Positions 56,780-64,000 of a stretch of 64,000 nt of DNA are shown one piece after another (the stretch's first letter is position 1; each line of letters opens with the position of its first letter). Position numbers and translations under genes: made by a program. This DNA is from Paraburkholderia sp. BCC1884 (GTDB lineage Bacteria > Pseudomonadota > Gammaproteobacteria > Burkholderiales > Burkholderiaceae), in the NCBI RefSeq assembly GCF_900996225.1, contig NZ_CAAJGL010000068.1, positions 310,001-374,000 on the forward strand, read 5' to 3'. Below the pieces are notes generated by a model. It saw nothing but the letters and a program-made list of their open reading frames with translations. It had not been told where the DNA came from and did no database searches.

Positions 56780-56833
56780 ATGGTATGGGATGGCCGAGCG
56801 CGTGCCTTTACACAAAAACTAGATTCGCTGGCA
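56780..56833 (-). promoter_or_regulatory. AraC-type activator site and promoter of the outer-membrane protein gene (site D)
   Basis: On the minus strand TGCCAGCGAA (56833-56824), nine bases, TGTGTA (56814-56809), and TACCAT as -10 (56785-56780), 48 bp from the first T, as in sites A, B and C. About 118 bases precede the start codon. Confidence 0.78.
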
Positions 56834-57006
56834 TTTTTTGCTGAACGGCGCACGGCTACGTCGGCGTGACGTACCTGACGGGAATGCGAAGAAATGGCGC
56901 TATGTGAGCGAGCGCGGTGGGTTCGGGCGGCAGAGGTGATTCGGGTGAATCACCTCGTGATTGGAATGGCGTGGCGTTCGCGCAAGCCTGGTTAATACGC
57001 GGTGCG

Positions 57007-57945
57007 CTATTTCGTGCGAGTGGGTTGATCGCGAGCGGTGACGCGGAACTGGCTCGGCGCCTGACCGGTTTCTTTACGGAAGAAGCGCGTGAAGTACGCC
57101 GCATCCGAGAAGCCGAGTCCGAAGGCGATCTGCTCGACCGACATCTCTCCGAAGATGAGATTTCGCTTCGCTTCCGTGATGATCCGCGCATGGATCATCT
57201 TGGCGGGGCTCTGGCCCGTGGCGGCGGCACACGCCGCGCGCAATTGCACGAGCGACACCGCCATCATCGACGCATACTCCTGCAGCGGCAGGTTCTGCCG
57301 GTAGTGCTGATCGATCAGCTCGCGAAACCGGTCTGCCAGACGCACCTCGTTGCGCGTTGCGCCTTCATTGTCGATCGGGTCCAGTTGGGTTCCGCGAACC
57401 AGCATGAGGAATAGCGAGGTAAGCAGCGCTTCAGTGGCCACGACGTGGCCGAATGCTTTGGCGGCGAGTTCCTGCTCCAGTTTGCTGACCACACCGAAGA
57501 ACTCCATTGCGGACTCGGCGGTGGACGAAAGAGGAATCACCCGGGGCGACGCCCACAGCTGGATGAATTCGTGCAGTTTGCCGTTCACTTGTGTCAGATA
57601 CGCGACCTCGATCGTCACGACCCATCGGTCTACGTCGACCTCGTAGTCGAGACCGTGCACGCATTCGGTGGGAAGCAGCAGTACACAGGGGCCTTCGAAC
57701 GGCACACTCGACCCTTCGAGGTTCATCACGCCGCGGCCGCTGCGCACGAAGATCACCTGACCATATTCCGGATGCGCGTGCGGCTCGGTTCGCCAGCGGC
57801 CCCGGTCGGTCACGTGGCCGATATTCACAAACCACGTGTCCTGTTCCTCAGGACGCTCGACGTACAGACGAACCTTGGGGACCGTTGTCAGCGTCGCTGT
57901 GCTGTTTGGGAAGCGCGGATATTTTGTTGTCTCACCGTGTGTCAT
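57007..57945 (-). CDS. AraC-family transcriptional regulator (copy 1)
   Basis: A 312-residue regulator. The N-terminal cupin sensor is EPHAHPEYGQVIFVRSGRGV, then LLLPTECVHGLDYEV; the C-terminal AraC DNA-binding domain has two helix-turn-helix units, MAVSLVQLRAACAAATGQSP and MSVEQIAFGLGFSDAAYFTR, then FFRKETGQAPSQFR. The layout resembles HpaA/PobR-type activators of aromatic-acid genes. ATG 57945 follows GGAGACGGTC. It sits between sites D and B and is the prime candidate to bind them. Confidence 0.9.
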   Translation of the reverse strand: MTHGETTKYPRFPNSTATLTTVPKVRLYVERPEEQDTWFVNIGHVTDRGRWRTEPHAHPEYGQVIFVRSGRGVMNLEGSSVPFEGPCVLLLPTECVHGLDYEVDVDRWVVTIEVAYLTQVNGKLHEFIQLWASPRVIPLSSTAESAMEFFGVVSKLEQELAAKAFGHVVATEALLTSLFLMLVRGTQLDPIDNEGATRNEVRLADRFRELIDQHYRQNLPLQEYASMMAVSLVQLRAACAAATGQSPAKMIHARIITEAKRNLIFGEMSVEQIAFGLGFSDAAYFTRFFRKETGQAPSQFRVTARDQPTRTK

Positions 57946-58040
57946 GACCGTCTCCTTGGCGAGGGTCAACGGCTGGCGTTGACCCCGCTTGAACCATATC
58001 GCACCGGTTAGACGGCGGCAAGTTTGCAGCAAGCAAAAAA

Positions 58041-58094
58041 TGCCAGCGAATCGCGTTTTTGTGTAAGGACTCGCGATCCTTACTGAAATATTCT
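58041..58094 (+). promoter_or_regulatory. AraC-type activator site and promoter of the porin gene (site B)
   Basis: TGCCAGCGAA, nine bases, TGTGTA AGGACTCGCG, -10 TATTCT at 58089-58094, 48 bp from the first T. It shares 29 or so of 35 positions with site A. The 393-bp divergent region between the AraC gene and the porin holds no gene; about 240 bases lie between this -10 and the porin ATG. Confidence 0.8.
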
Positions 58095-58338
58095 TGTTTC
58101 ATCGAGGTGGCTGGTCCGACGCCGGTGTCCGCCTCGCTCTCATGCCCTCGCTGGCCCTGATTTGCGCGGGCCCGACACGTCCCGCCCACGCGTGTTTCGA
58201 GCACGCGCGTTGAACTGAGTGCCGCCGTTCAAGGCGATTCGCTCAGGAAAATTAGGCATACGAATTTCAAGGAGGATTTCGTCGACTCAAACCCTGAGTA
58301 GCGTTGCATTCATAAATAAAAATCGATTCGGAGACGAA

Positions 58339-59364
58339 ATGAAGAAGCTGCTTGCTCTCGCGGCTGGCGTTGCATCGTCGTGCGTTTTTAATGCCGCGTA
58401 TGCGCAGTCGTCAGTCACGCTCTACGGCATTATCGATAACGGTCTGGAGTATCAGAACGCGGGTGCCGGCGCGGTGGTGCGCGCCGTATCAGGAGGACTA
58501 TTCGCCAGCCGATATGGCCTGAAGGGCAGCGAGGACATTGGCGGCGGTCTCCGGATCAATTTTCAGCTCGAGCAGGGTTTCTCCGGCGTGACCGGCGCGG
58601 CGTCGAATTCCGCTGCCGCTTTTAATCGTCAGGCGTGGGTGGGTGTATCGGGGAATTTCGGTGAAGCGCGTTTCGGGCTGCAAAACACGCCGCAATACAT
58701 CTTCATGAACCCTGAGCTCGACCCCGTGGCGGTCATGAGCATCGGCTCGCCGATGAATAACTTCAACAGCCTGACCGTGCGTGTCAACAACGCGATTTCT
58801 TACTTCACTCCGACGGTCTATGGTTTAAGCGCGCAGTTCATGGTCGCAATGCGCGATACCACGACCAGGCCGACGAACGGAATACAGTTCTACAACGCCG
58901 CCGCCCGCTACGTGAACGGGCAGTTTCGCGCGGCGGCCGCCTATGAGCAGGCGGCCAATGCGACCGGTACGTCGATACTCAGGATCTTCAACGCGGGCAC
59001 GTCGATGGGCGTGGGAGCCGCACGTTTTTATCTCGCATACCACACCGAGCGCCAGACGGACAACAGCGTGAAGCGCGACGTCTATGAAGTGTCGGGGTCT
59101 TATTCGTTCACGCCCGCCGATCAGCTTTCACTCATGTACGGCTATGCTCACGACCGCGAAGGGCAGGGCAACAACGCACAGCAAGTGGGTTTGACTTACT
59201 CCTACTCGCTTTCGAAACGCACCACACTGTACGGTTCCGCCGGGTTTATCCAGAACCGCCATCAGGCGCACTTCACGCTCAACGGCACGGGGTATGCGGG
59301 CATCGCGGTGGCGCCGGGCGCCGACACGCGCGGCGTCACCATCGGCTTGCTGCACCGGTTCTGA
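58339..59364 (+). CDS. Outer-membrane porin, Gram-negative (OmpC/Burkholderia type)
   Basis: A 341-residue porin: signal peptide MKKLLALAAGVASSCVFNAA, mature start AQSSVTLYGIIDNGLEYQNA, then SRYGLKGSEDIGGGLRINFQ, RQAWVGVSGNFGEARFGLQN, and the terminal LLHRF with C-terminal Phe. ATG 58339 follows GGAGACGAA. It lies downstream of AraC site B and between the two AraC genes, so it is probably a dedicated entry channel for the cluster's substrate. Confidence 0.92.
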   Translation: MKKLLALAAGVASSCVFNAAYAQSSVTLYGIIDNGLEYQNAGAGAVVRAVSGGLFASRYGLKGSEDIGGGLRINFQLEQGFSGVTGAASNSAAAFNRQAWVGVSGNFGEARFGLQNTPQYIFMNPELDPVAVMSIGSPMNNFNSLTVRVNNAISYFTPTVYGLSAQFMVAMRDTTTRPTNGIQFYNAAARYVNGQFRAAAAYEQAANATGTSILRIFNAGTSMGVGAARFYLAYHTERQTDNSVKRDVYEVSGSYSFTPADQLSLMYGYAHDREGQGNNAQQVGLTYSYSLSKRTTLYGSAGFIQNRHQAHFTLNGTGYAGIAVAPGADTRGVTIGLLHRF

Positions 59365-59519
59365 TGCGTGCGGCGCGCTCACTTCGGGTAAGTCGCAGGT
59401 CGCATCGCGCGAGAATGTATGGAAATATATGCGCTCTTTTCTGGTCCCTTTGAAAGCGGCATGATGGTTTCGAGTGCTGCACGGCCACGCATCGCCGAAT
59501 GGGCCGCCAAGGAGACTTT

Positions 59520-60464
59520 ATGACATACAGCACCGTGGCAAAGCAGTCTGCCCGGTCGGTTCCGAAAGTGAAGCTGGCCAGTGTTCCGAAGGTTCGCTTG
59601 TACGTGGAGCGCCCCGAGCAGGAGAACTGGTTCGTGCACGTTGGTCATGTCACCGACCGCGGTCGCTGGCGTACCGAGCCTCATGCGCATCCCGCTTATG
59701 GTCAGGTGATTTTCGTGCGCAGCGGGCGCGGGGTGATGAACCTCGAAGGGTCGAGCGTGCCGTTCGAAGGCCCTTGCGCACTGCTGTTGCCGACCGAATG
59801 CGTTCACGGTCTCGACTACGAACTCGACGCCGACCGATGGGTCGTGACGATCGAGGTCGCCTACCTCACGCAAGTCAACGCCAAGCTGCGTGAATTCATC
59901 TCGCTGTGGGCATCGCCCCGCATGATTCCGCTGTGCGATTCCACCGAGACGGGGGCGGAGTTTTGCGGCTTGATCGAAAGCCTGAAACAGGAAGTCGAGT
60001 CCGATGCGCTTGGGCATGTGGTCGGCACGGAAGCGCTCCTGACTAGCGTGTTGCTCATGCTGGTTCGCGAAACACGCCTCGACCACGCCGCGAATGAAAA
60101 CACCACGCGCAATGATGTTCGAGTGGTCGACCGGTTCCGCAAGCTGATCGACGAACACTACCGTGAAAACCTGCCGCTGCAGGACTATGCGTCGATGATG
60201 GCCGTCTCGCTGGTGCAATTGCGCGCCGCGTGCGCTTCCGCCTCGGACCAGAGTCCGACGAAAATGATTCACGCACGGATCATCGCCGAAGCGAAGCGCA
60301 ACCTCATTTTCGGTGACATGTCCGTGGAGCAGATAGCGTTCTGGCTGGGCTTTGCCGACGCCGCTTACTTCACGCGTTTCTTCCGCCGGGAAGTGGGTCA
60401 GGCACCGAGCCAGTTTCGCGTCGCCGCACGGCAACAGCCACATCGCAAAGCCGTGGCGCAGTAA
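59520..60464 (+). CDS. AraC-family transcriptional regulator (copy 2)
   Basis: A 314-residue regulator, co-linear with the one at 57007: shared EPHAHP.YGQVIFVRSGRGV, LLLPTECVHGLDYE and the HTH segments MAVSLVQLRAACASASDQSP and MSVEQIAFWLGFADAAYFTR. Differences concentrate in the N-terminal tail and the linker. ATG 59520 follows AAGGAGACTTT. Two such close regulators could answer to different inducers while sharing operators. Confidence 0.9.
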   Translation: MTYSTVAKQSARSVPKVKLASVPKVRLYVERPEQENWFVHVGHVTDRGRWRTEPHAHPAYGQVIFVRSGRGVMNLEGSSVPFEGPCALLLPTECVHGLDYELDADRWVVTIEVAYLTQVNAKLREFISLWASPRMIPLCDSTETGAEFCGLIESLKQEVESDALGHVVGTEALLTSVLLMLVRETRLDHAANENTTRNDVRVVDRFRKLIDEHYRENLPLQDYASMMAVSLVQLRAACASASDQSPTKMIHARIIAEAKRNLIFGDMSVEQIAFWLGFADAAYFTRFFRREVGQAPSQFRVAARQQPHRKAVAQ

Positions 60465-60496
60465 ATCAGCCGGTTGCATGTTCGACCGGATAAAAG

Positions 60497-60550
60497 TGCC
60501 AGCGAACCGGAAGATTGTGCAGGGACGCACGGTGACAAATCGAATACGCT
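60497..60550 (+). promoter_or_regulatory. AraC-type activator site and promoter of the lactonase gene (site C)
   Basis: TGCCAGCGAA, nine bases, TGTGCA GGGACGCACG, -10 TACGCT at 60545-60550, 48 bp from the first T. The element begins 33 bases after the stop of AraC copy 2; about 30 bases of leader precede the lactonase ATG. Confidence 0.75.
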
Positions 60551-60586
60551 TATCACCTACCTTCTGTGTCTCTACGCTAATCGACT

Positions 60587-61771
60587 ATGACCCGGTTGTC
60601 CCAGAGAAATAGGTTCGCGCGGTATGGTTCGATAATGGCACTCGTCGTGTCCACGTTGCCGGCCGGCATGGTCGGCACGCCGGTTCGCGCCGCAGCGTTG
60701 CCGGTCCCGGTCCCGGCACATACGGAGCTCGTCTACGTCGGCACGATGGATAGCCGGATCGGCGCGCTGCGCTTCGATACGTCCTCGGGCAAGCTGTCGA
60801 CAATCGGCCCCGTTGCCCAAGGGCTCAAATCGACATGGGTCGCGGCGCATCCCGAGTTGCCCATCCTGTACGCCGTCGACGATGACAGCAGCAAAGAAGG
60901 AAGCATCACCGCTTACGCGGTAGATCGTGGCACCGGTGCGCTGAACAAGCTCAACGCATCATTGACCGGTGGCAGGGGAACGACGTATCTGCAATTCGAT
61001 ATTCCGTCGGCGACCTTACTCGGTGCGAACTTCAACAGTGGGTCGGTATCGAGCGTGGCGGTCAATGCAGACGGCAGCATGGGTGCGCTCGTCTCCACGA
61101 TCGCCGAGACCGGCTCCGGGCCGAACCGGCGGCAGACCAGCGCGCACGCACACAGCGTCGCGATCGATCCGTCGGGCCGCTATGCGCTAGTGCCGGACCT
61201 GGGCGCGGATCGCGTCTTCATCTATCGCTTCGATCGAACTACGCACTCGCTGTCGCAAGAACAGGGTGACGCACCACACGCCTTTATTGCGCCGCCGGGC
61301 GCGGGCCCTCGCCATCTCACGTTTAGTGCGGATGGTCGGTTCGTTTATCTGCTGACCGAGTTGAGTTCGGAGATCATGGTCTTACGCTGGGACGCAGCCC
61401 ATGCGCAACTGACGTTCGTGCAAGCGTTGCCGACCAGCAGTGAGACGTTTCAAGGTGCAAAGAGCGGCGCCGAGCTTGCACTGAGCCGCGACGGTCGCTT
61501 CGTCTATGTCGAAGACCGCGGCGAGAATGCGCTGGTTGTCTATCGCGTGAACGTCCGATCGGGCGAGCTTTCTCCGATACAGCGTACGTCCTCGGGCGGC
61601 GAAAAACCGTGGGGATTCGCGATCGATTCGTCGGGGAAGTGGCTGCTGGTCGCGAATCAGCGTAGCGGGACGGTGAATGTGTTCAGTATCGATCCGGTGA
61701 CGGGCAAGGTTGCCGATGCCGGGCAATCCGCCGATATCGCGTCGCCGACCAGTATTGCGTTTGTGAAATAA
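60587..61771 (+). CDS. Exported beta-propeller lactonase-family protein (6-phosphogluconolactonase/YbhE-like fold)
   Basis: A 394-residue protein of the seven-bladed lactonase family: HTELVYVGTMDSRIGALRFD, WVAAHPELPILYAVDDD, AHSVAIDPSGRYALVPDLGA, GPRHLTFSADGRFVYLLTEL and KPWGFAIDSSGKWLLVANQ. An N-terminal signal-like hydrophobic stretch (residues 15-36) suggests export, unlike the cytoplasmic sugar-phosphate enzyme. Controlled by site C, so it belongs to the aromatic regulon; a muconolactone- or pyrone-type lactone is a possible substrate, inferred. Confidence 0.82.
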   Translation: MTRLSQRNRFARYGSIMALVVSTLPAGMVGTPVRAAALPVPVPAHTELVYVGTMDSRIGALRFDTSSGKLSTIGPVAQGLKSTWVAAHPELPILYAVDDDSSKEGSITAYAVDRGTGALNKLNASLTGGRGTTYLQFDIPSATLLGANFNSGSVSSVAVNADGSMGALVSTIAETGSGPNRRQTSAHAHSVAIDPSGRYALVPDLGADRVFIYRFDRTTHSLSQEQGDAPHAFIAPPGAGPRHLTFSADGRFVYLLTELSSEIMVLRWDAAHAQLTFVQALPTSSETFQGAKSGAELALSRDGRFVYVEDRGENALVVYRVNVRSGELSPIQRTSSGGEKPWGFAIDSSGKWLLVANQRSGTVNVFSIDPVTGKVADAGQSADIASPTSIAFVK

Positions 61772-61772
61772 A

Positions 61773-61798
61773 AAAACCGTCCCGAAGAGGACGGTTTT
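61773..61798. terminator. Bidirectional rho-independent terminator
   Basis: AAAACCGTCC / GGACGGTTTT, a 10-bp stem with a six-base loop, right after the lactonase stop. T-rich on one strand and A-rich on the other, it can serve the lactonase gene and convergent trpS. Confidence 0.88.
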
Positions 61799-61845
61799 GT
61801 CGGACGAGGGATGCGGCGATGAATGACTAACACGCCGCCGCGCTC

Positions 61846-62947
<1,102 letters not shown>

Positions 62948-62985
62948 CACGTTTTCGATGTACGAGGAGAAACGGGCCGCCGCAG

Positions 62986-63036
62986 TTAAGCGCGCCACCA
63001 ACGATGCGGATTCAGCGAGGTTGGTTTCGAGTTCAT
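62986..63036 (-). CDS. Tryptophan leader peptide of trpS
   Basis: ATG 63036 opens a 16-codon frame, MNSKPTSLNPHRWWRA, ending TAA at 62988-62986. Tandem Trp codons (13 and 14) sit two codons before the last residue, the classical attenuator layout. A -10 box TATACT (63048-63043) is seven bases upstream, which would put transcription start at or next to the A of ATG, so the message may be leaderless, as known for trpL of Sinorhizobium. CCGCA before the Trp codons and TGCGG after the stop can form the 1:2 hairpin. Too short for standard gene finders. Confidence 0.65.
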   Translation of the reverse strand: MNSKPTSLNPHRWWRA

Positions 63037-63042
63037 CGAGCA

Positions 63043-63048
63043 AGTATA
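63043..63048 (-). promoter_or_regulatory. Likely -10 box of the trpS leader transcript
   Basis: TATACT on the minus strand, preceded by TG. The -35 position reads CACCGT, which is poor, so the assignment rests on the -10 and on its spacing to the leader peptide. I see no gene from here to 63287. Confidence 0.45.
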
Positions 63049-63287
63049 CAGTGTGTCGCACCGAGACGGTGGTTTTGCGTCGCTGGCCGCCGGCGGCTTC
63101 GCACCCGACGGCCTTATCGGCGTCGTCATTTCAGGCGGCGGGCGGTCAGGGTCAACGGGTTATCGAACAGCCGTCGGTGCGCCAGCCAACCCCTGAAGCT
63201 GGACGTCGGCGAATTGACGCGGTAGGCTAGGTCTGCTGGGTGATGTAGTTTGGCTATGCCGTTCAATCGACAACGTGGAGCCGACAC

Positions 63288-63599
63288 ATGCAAGTGAGCA
63301 CGGAAACGCTGGTGGACATGCTGCGGGAAGTCGAAGCCGACGACCCGATTGACTACGCGGACCTGCCATTCGGCGAGCAGGAACTCAGGCGGTTGGTGAT
63401 GAGTTCCCTCGTCGAGCGTCATCATCAGGTCGAGGCCGGCAACATGGCGGTGTCGGACATTCACGCGCTCTATCTGTTGAGCACGGCAAAACTGGTGCTC
63501 GAAAATACGGTGCTTCACGCGCGTTTGCTTCTGCTTCAAGGCCAGCAGATCGACGTGCAAAAGCTGCTGGCGCCGTTCACGCTCAAAGGCAAATCGTAG
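63288..63599 (+). CDS. Small conserved-type cytoplasmic protein, function unknown
   Basis: A 103-residue acidic, helical protein (MQVSTETLVDMLREVEADDP...). GTGGAG precedes ATG 63288 by about seven bases and codon use is normal for the genome. No signal peptide or membrane helix; the C-terminal half (STAKLVLENTVLHARLLLLQ) is Leu-rich and could dimerise. I do not recognise a family. Confidence 0.7.
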   Translation: MQVSTETLVDMLREVEADDPIDYADLPFGEQELRRLVMSSLVERHHQVEAGNMAVSDIHALYLLSTAKLVLENTVLHARLLLLQGQQIDVQKLLAPFTLKGKS

Positions 63600-63602
63600 A
63601 TT

Positions 63603-63640
63603 TTCGGCGACGGGAGCCGAGTCGCTCCCGTTTCGCCGAA
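63603..63640. terminator. Stem-loop between convergent genes
   Basis: TTCGGCG and CGGGAGC pair with GCTCCCG and CGCCGAA around a six-base loop, with a small internal bulge. It fills the gap between the 103-residue protein gene and the convergent CPBP protease gene and probably terminates both; the T-run is poor. Confidence 0.6.
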
Positions 63641-63644
63641 TCGA

Positions 63645-64000
63645 TTATTTAAAAGCTGTCTGCGCCGCTTCGCTCGCCGGCAAGGTGCGAACGATGACGA
63701 GTGCGGTCAAAGCCAGGACAGGAAGCAGCAACAGGCTGCCTTCCGGACCGACCGATCCGCCGCTCAGCCAACTCGGCCCGTGAGGCTGGCTCGTCAGCCA
63801 GTGTCCAGCCGCCAGTTCGCCGCTATCCGCGACGCCAAACAGAAAGGACTGGCTCCAGTCCCACGCCGCGTGAAAACCCATGGCCCACCACAACGACCCG
63901 GTGCGCCAGATCGCCAGGCAGATCACTAGTCCCGCCGCCGCAGCCGCCAGAATGCCGGCGACTGTCTCGGCCGGATTGGCAAAATGCACGAGCGCGAAAA
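63645..64000 (-). CDS. CPBP-family intramembrane protease, N-terminus beyond window
   Basis: The last 117 or so residues of a membrane protein. The window edge cuts in just before FALVHFANP, whose His matches the second conserved CPBP/Abi motif (F...H), and MGFHAAWDWSQSF carries the third conserved His region (H..xxN/D type). Three further hydrophobic segments follow. CPBP proteins include Rce1-like glutamic proteases, mostly of unknown role in bacteria. Confidence 0.82.
   Translation of the reverse strand, partial: FALVHFANPAETVAGILAAAAAGLVICLAIWRTGSLWWAMGFHAAWDWSQSFLFGVADSGELAAGHWLTSQPHGPSWLSGGSVGPEGSLLLLPVLALTALVIVRTLPASEAAQTAFK

Overview
The window is high-GC DNA from a Burkholderiaceae bacterium, most likely Paraburkholderia or Caballeronia. 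This rests on the OmpC-type porins starting MKK...AQSSVTLYG, the Bug/TctC protein, the trpS type and the general codon usage. It is almost entirely accessory catabolic DNA: operons for aromatic and organic acids, each with its own regulator and transporter. I see no rRNA, tRNA, insertion sequence, phage gene or CRISPR array. Three short gene remnants (9.8-10.0 kb, 16.3-16.5 kb, 28.9-29.2 kb) show past gene loss.

Layout. 0-1.3 kb: quinone oxidoreductase and divergent LysR. 1.3-9.8 kb: a minus-strand operon for aerobic 2-aminobenzoate (anthranilate) degradation through the CoA thioester, with a well-formed promoter at 9751-9779. 10-16 kb: IclR regulator with a tandem 20-bp repeat, then acyl-CoA dehydrogenase, NDP-forming acyl-CoA synthetase and MFS transporter. 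16-18.6 kb: a tiny exported peptide, a solute-binding-like protein and a porin. 18.7-27.8 kb: a tripartite tricarboxylate transporter (TctABC) regulon with MmgE/PrpD, SDR, erythromycin-esterase-like and alpha/beta hydrolase genes. A GntR repressor controls it; its palindrome AGTGTCGACACT overlaps the -10 box of three promoters. 28-37 kb: mixed genes, including an amidohydrolase with LysR, a class III aminotransferase, permease and XRE-cupin regulator set, and a cupin dioxygenase. 37.3-38.8 kb: a hexanucleotide repeat and a Pit phosphate transporter.

39-61.8 kb holds a large aromatic-acid cluster. It encodes two proteins like 4,5-dihydroxyphthalate decarboxylase, a LigJ-type 4-oxalomesaconate hydratase, a second metal hydrolase, a LigB-type extradiol dioxygenase, an HpcH/HpaI aldolase, a ThDP decarboxylase, an oxoglutarate-semialdehyde-type dehydrogenase, three MFS carriers, two outer-membrane channels, two exported beta-propeller proteins and two AraC-family regulators. 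Four promoters in it share one element, TGCCA-N2-GAA-N9-TGTGyA, whose start is exactly 48 bp upstream of a TAnnnT -10 box. This ties the cluster into one AraC-controlled regulon. The inferred flow is decarboxylation of a polycarboxylated dihydroxy-aromatic, meta cleavage, hydration, and aldol cleavage to pyruvate and oxaloacetate. The true substrate is unknown.

61.8-64 kb: trpS, a small unknown protein and the end of a CPBP membrane protease. Upstream of trpS lies what looks like a classical tryptophan attenuator: a probably leaderless 16-residue leader peptide MNSKPTSLNPHRWWRA with tandem Trp codons, an alternative RNA pairing, and a terminator hairpin just before trpS.
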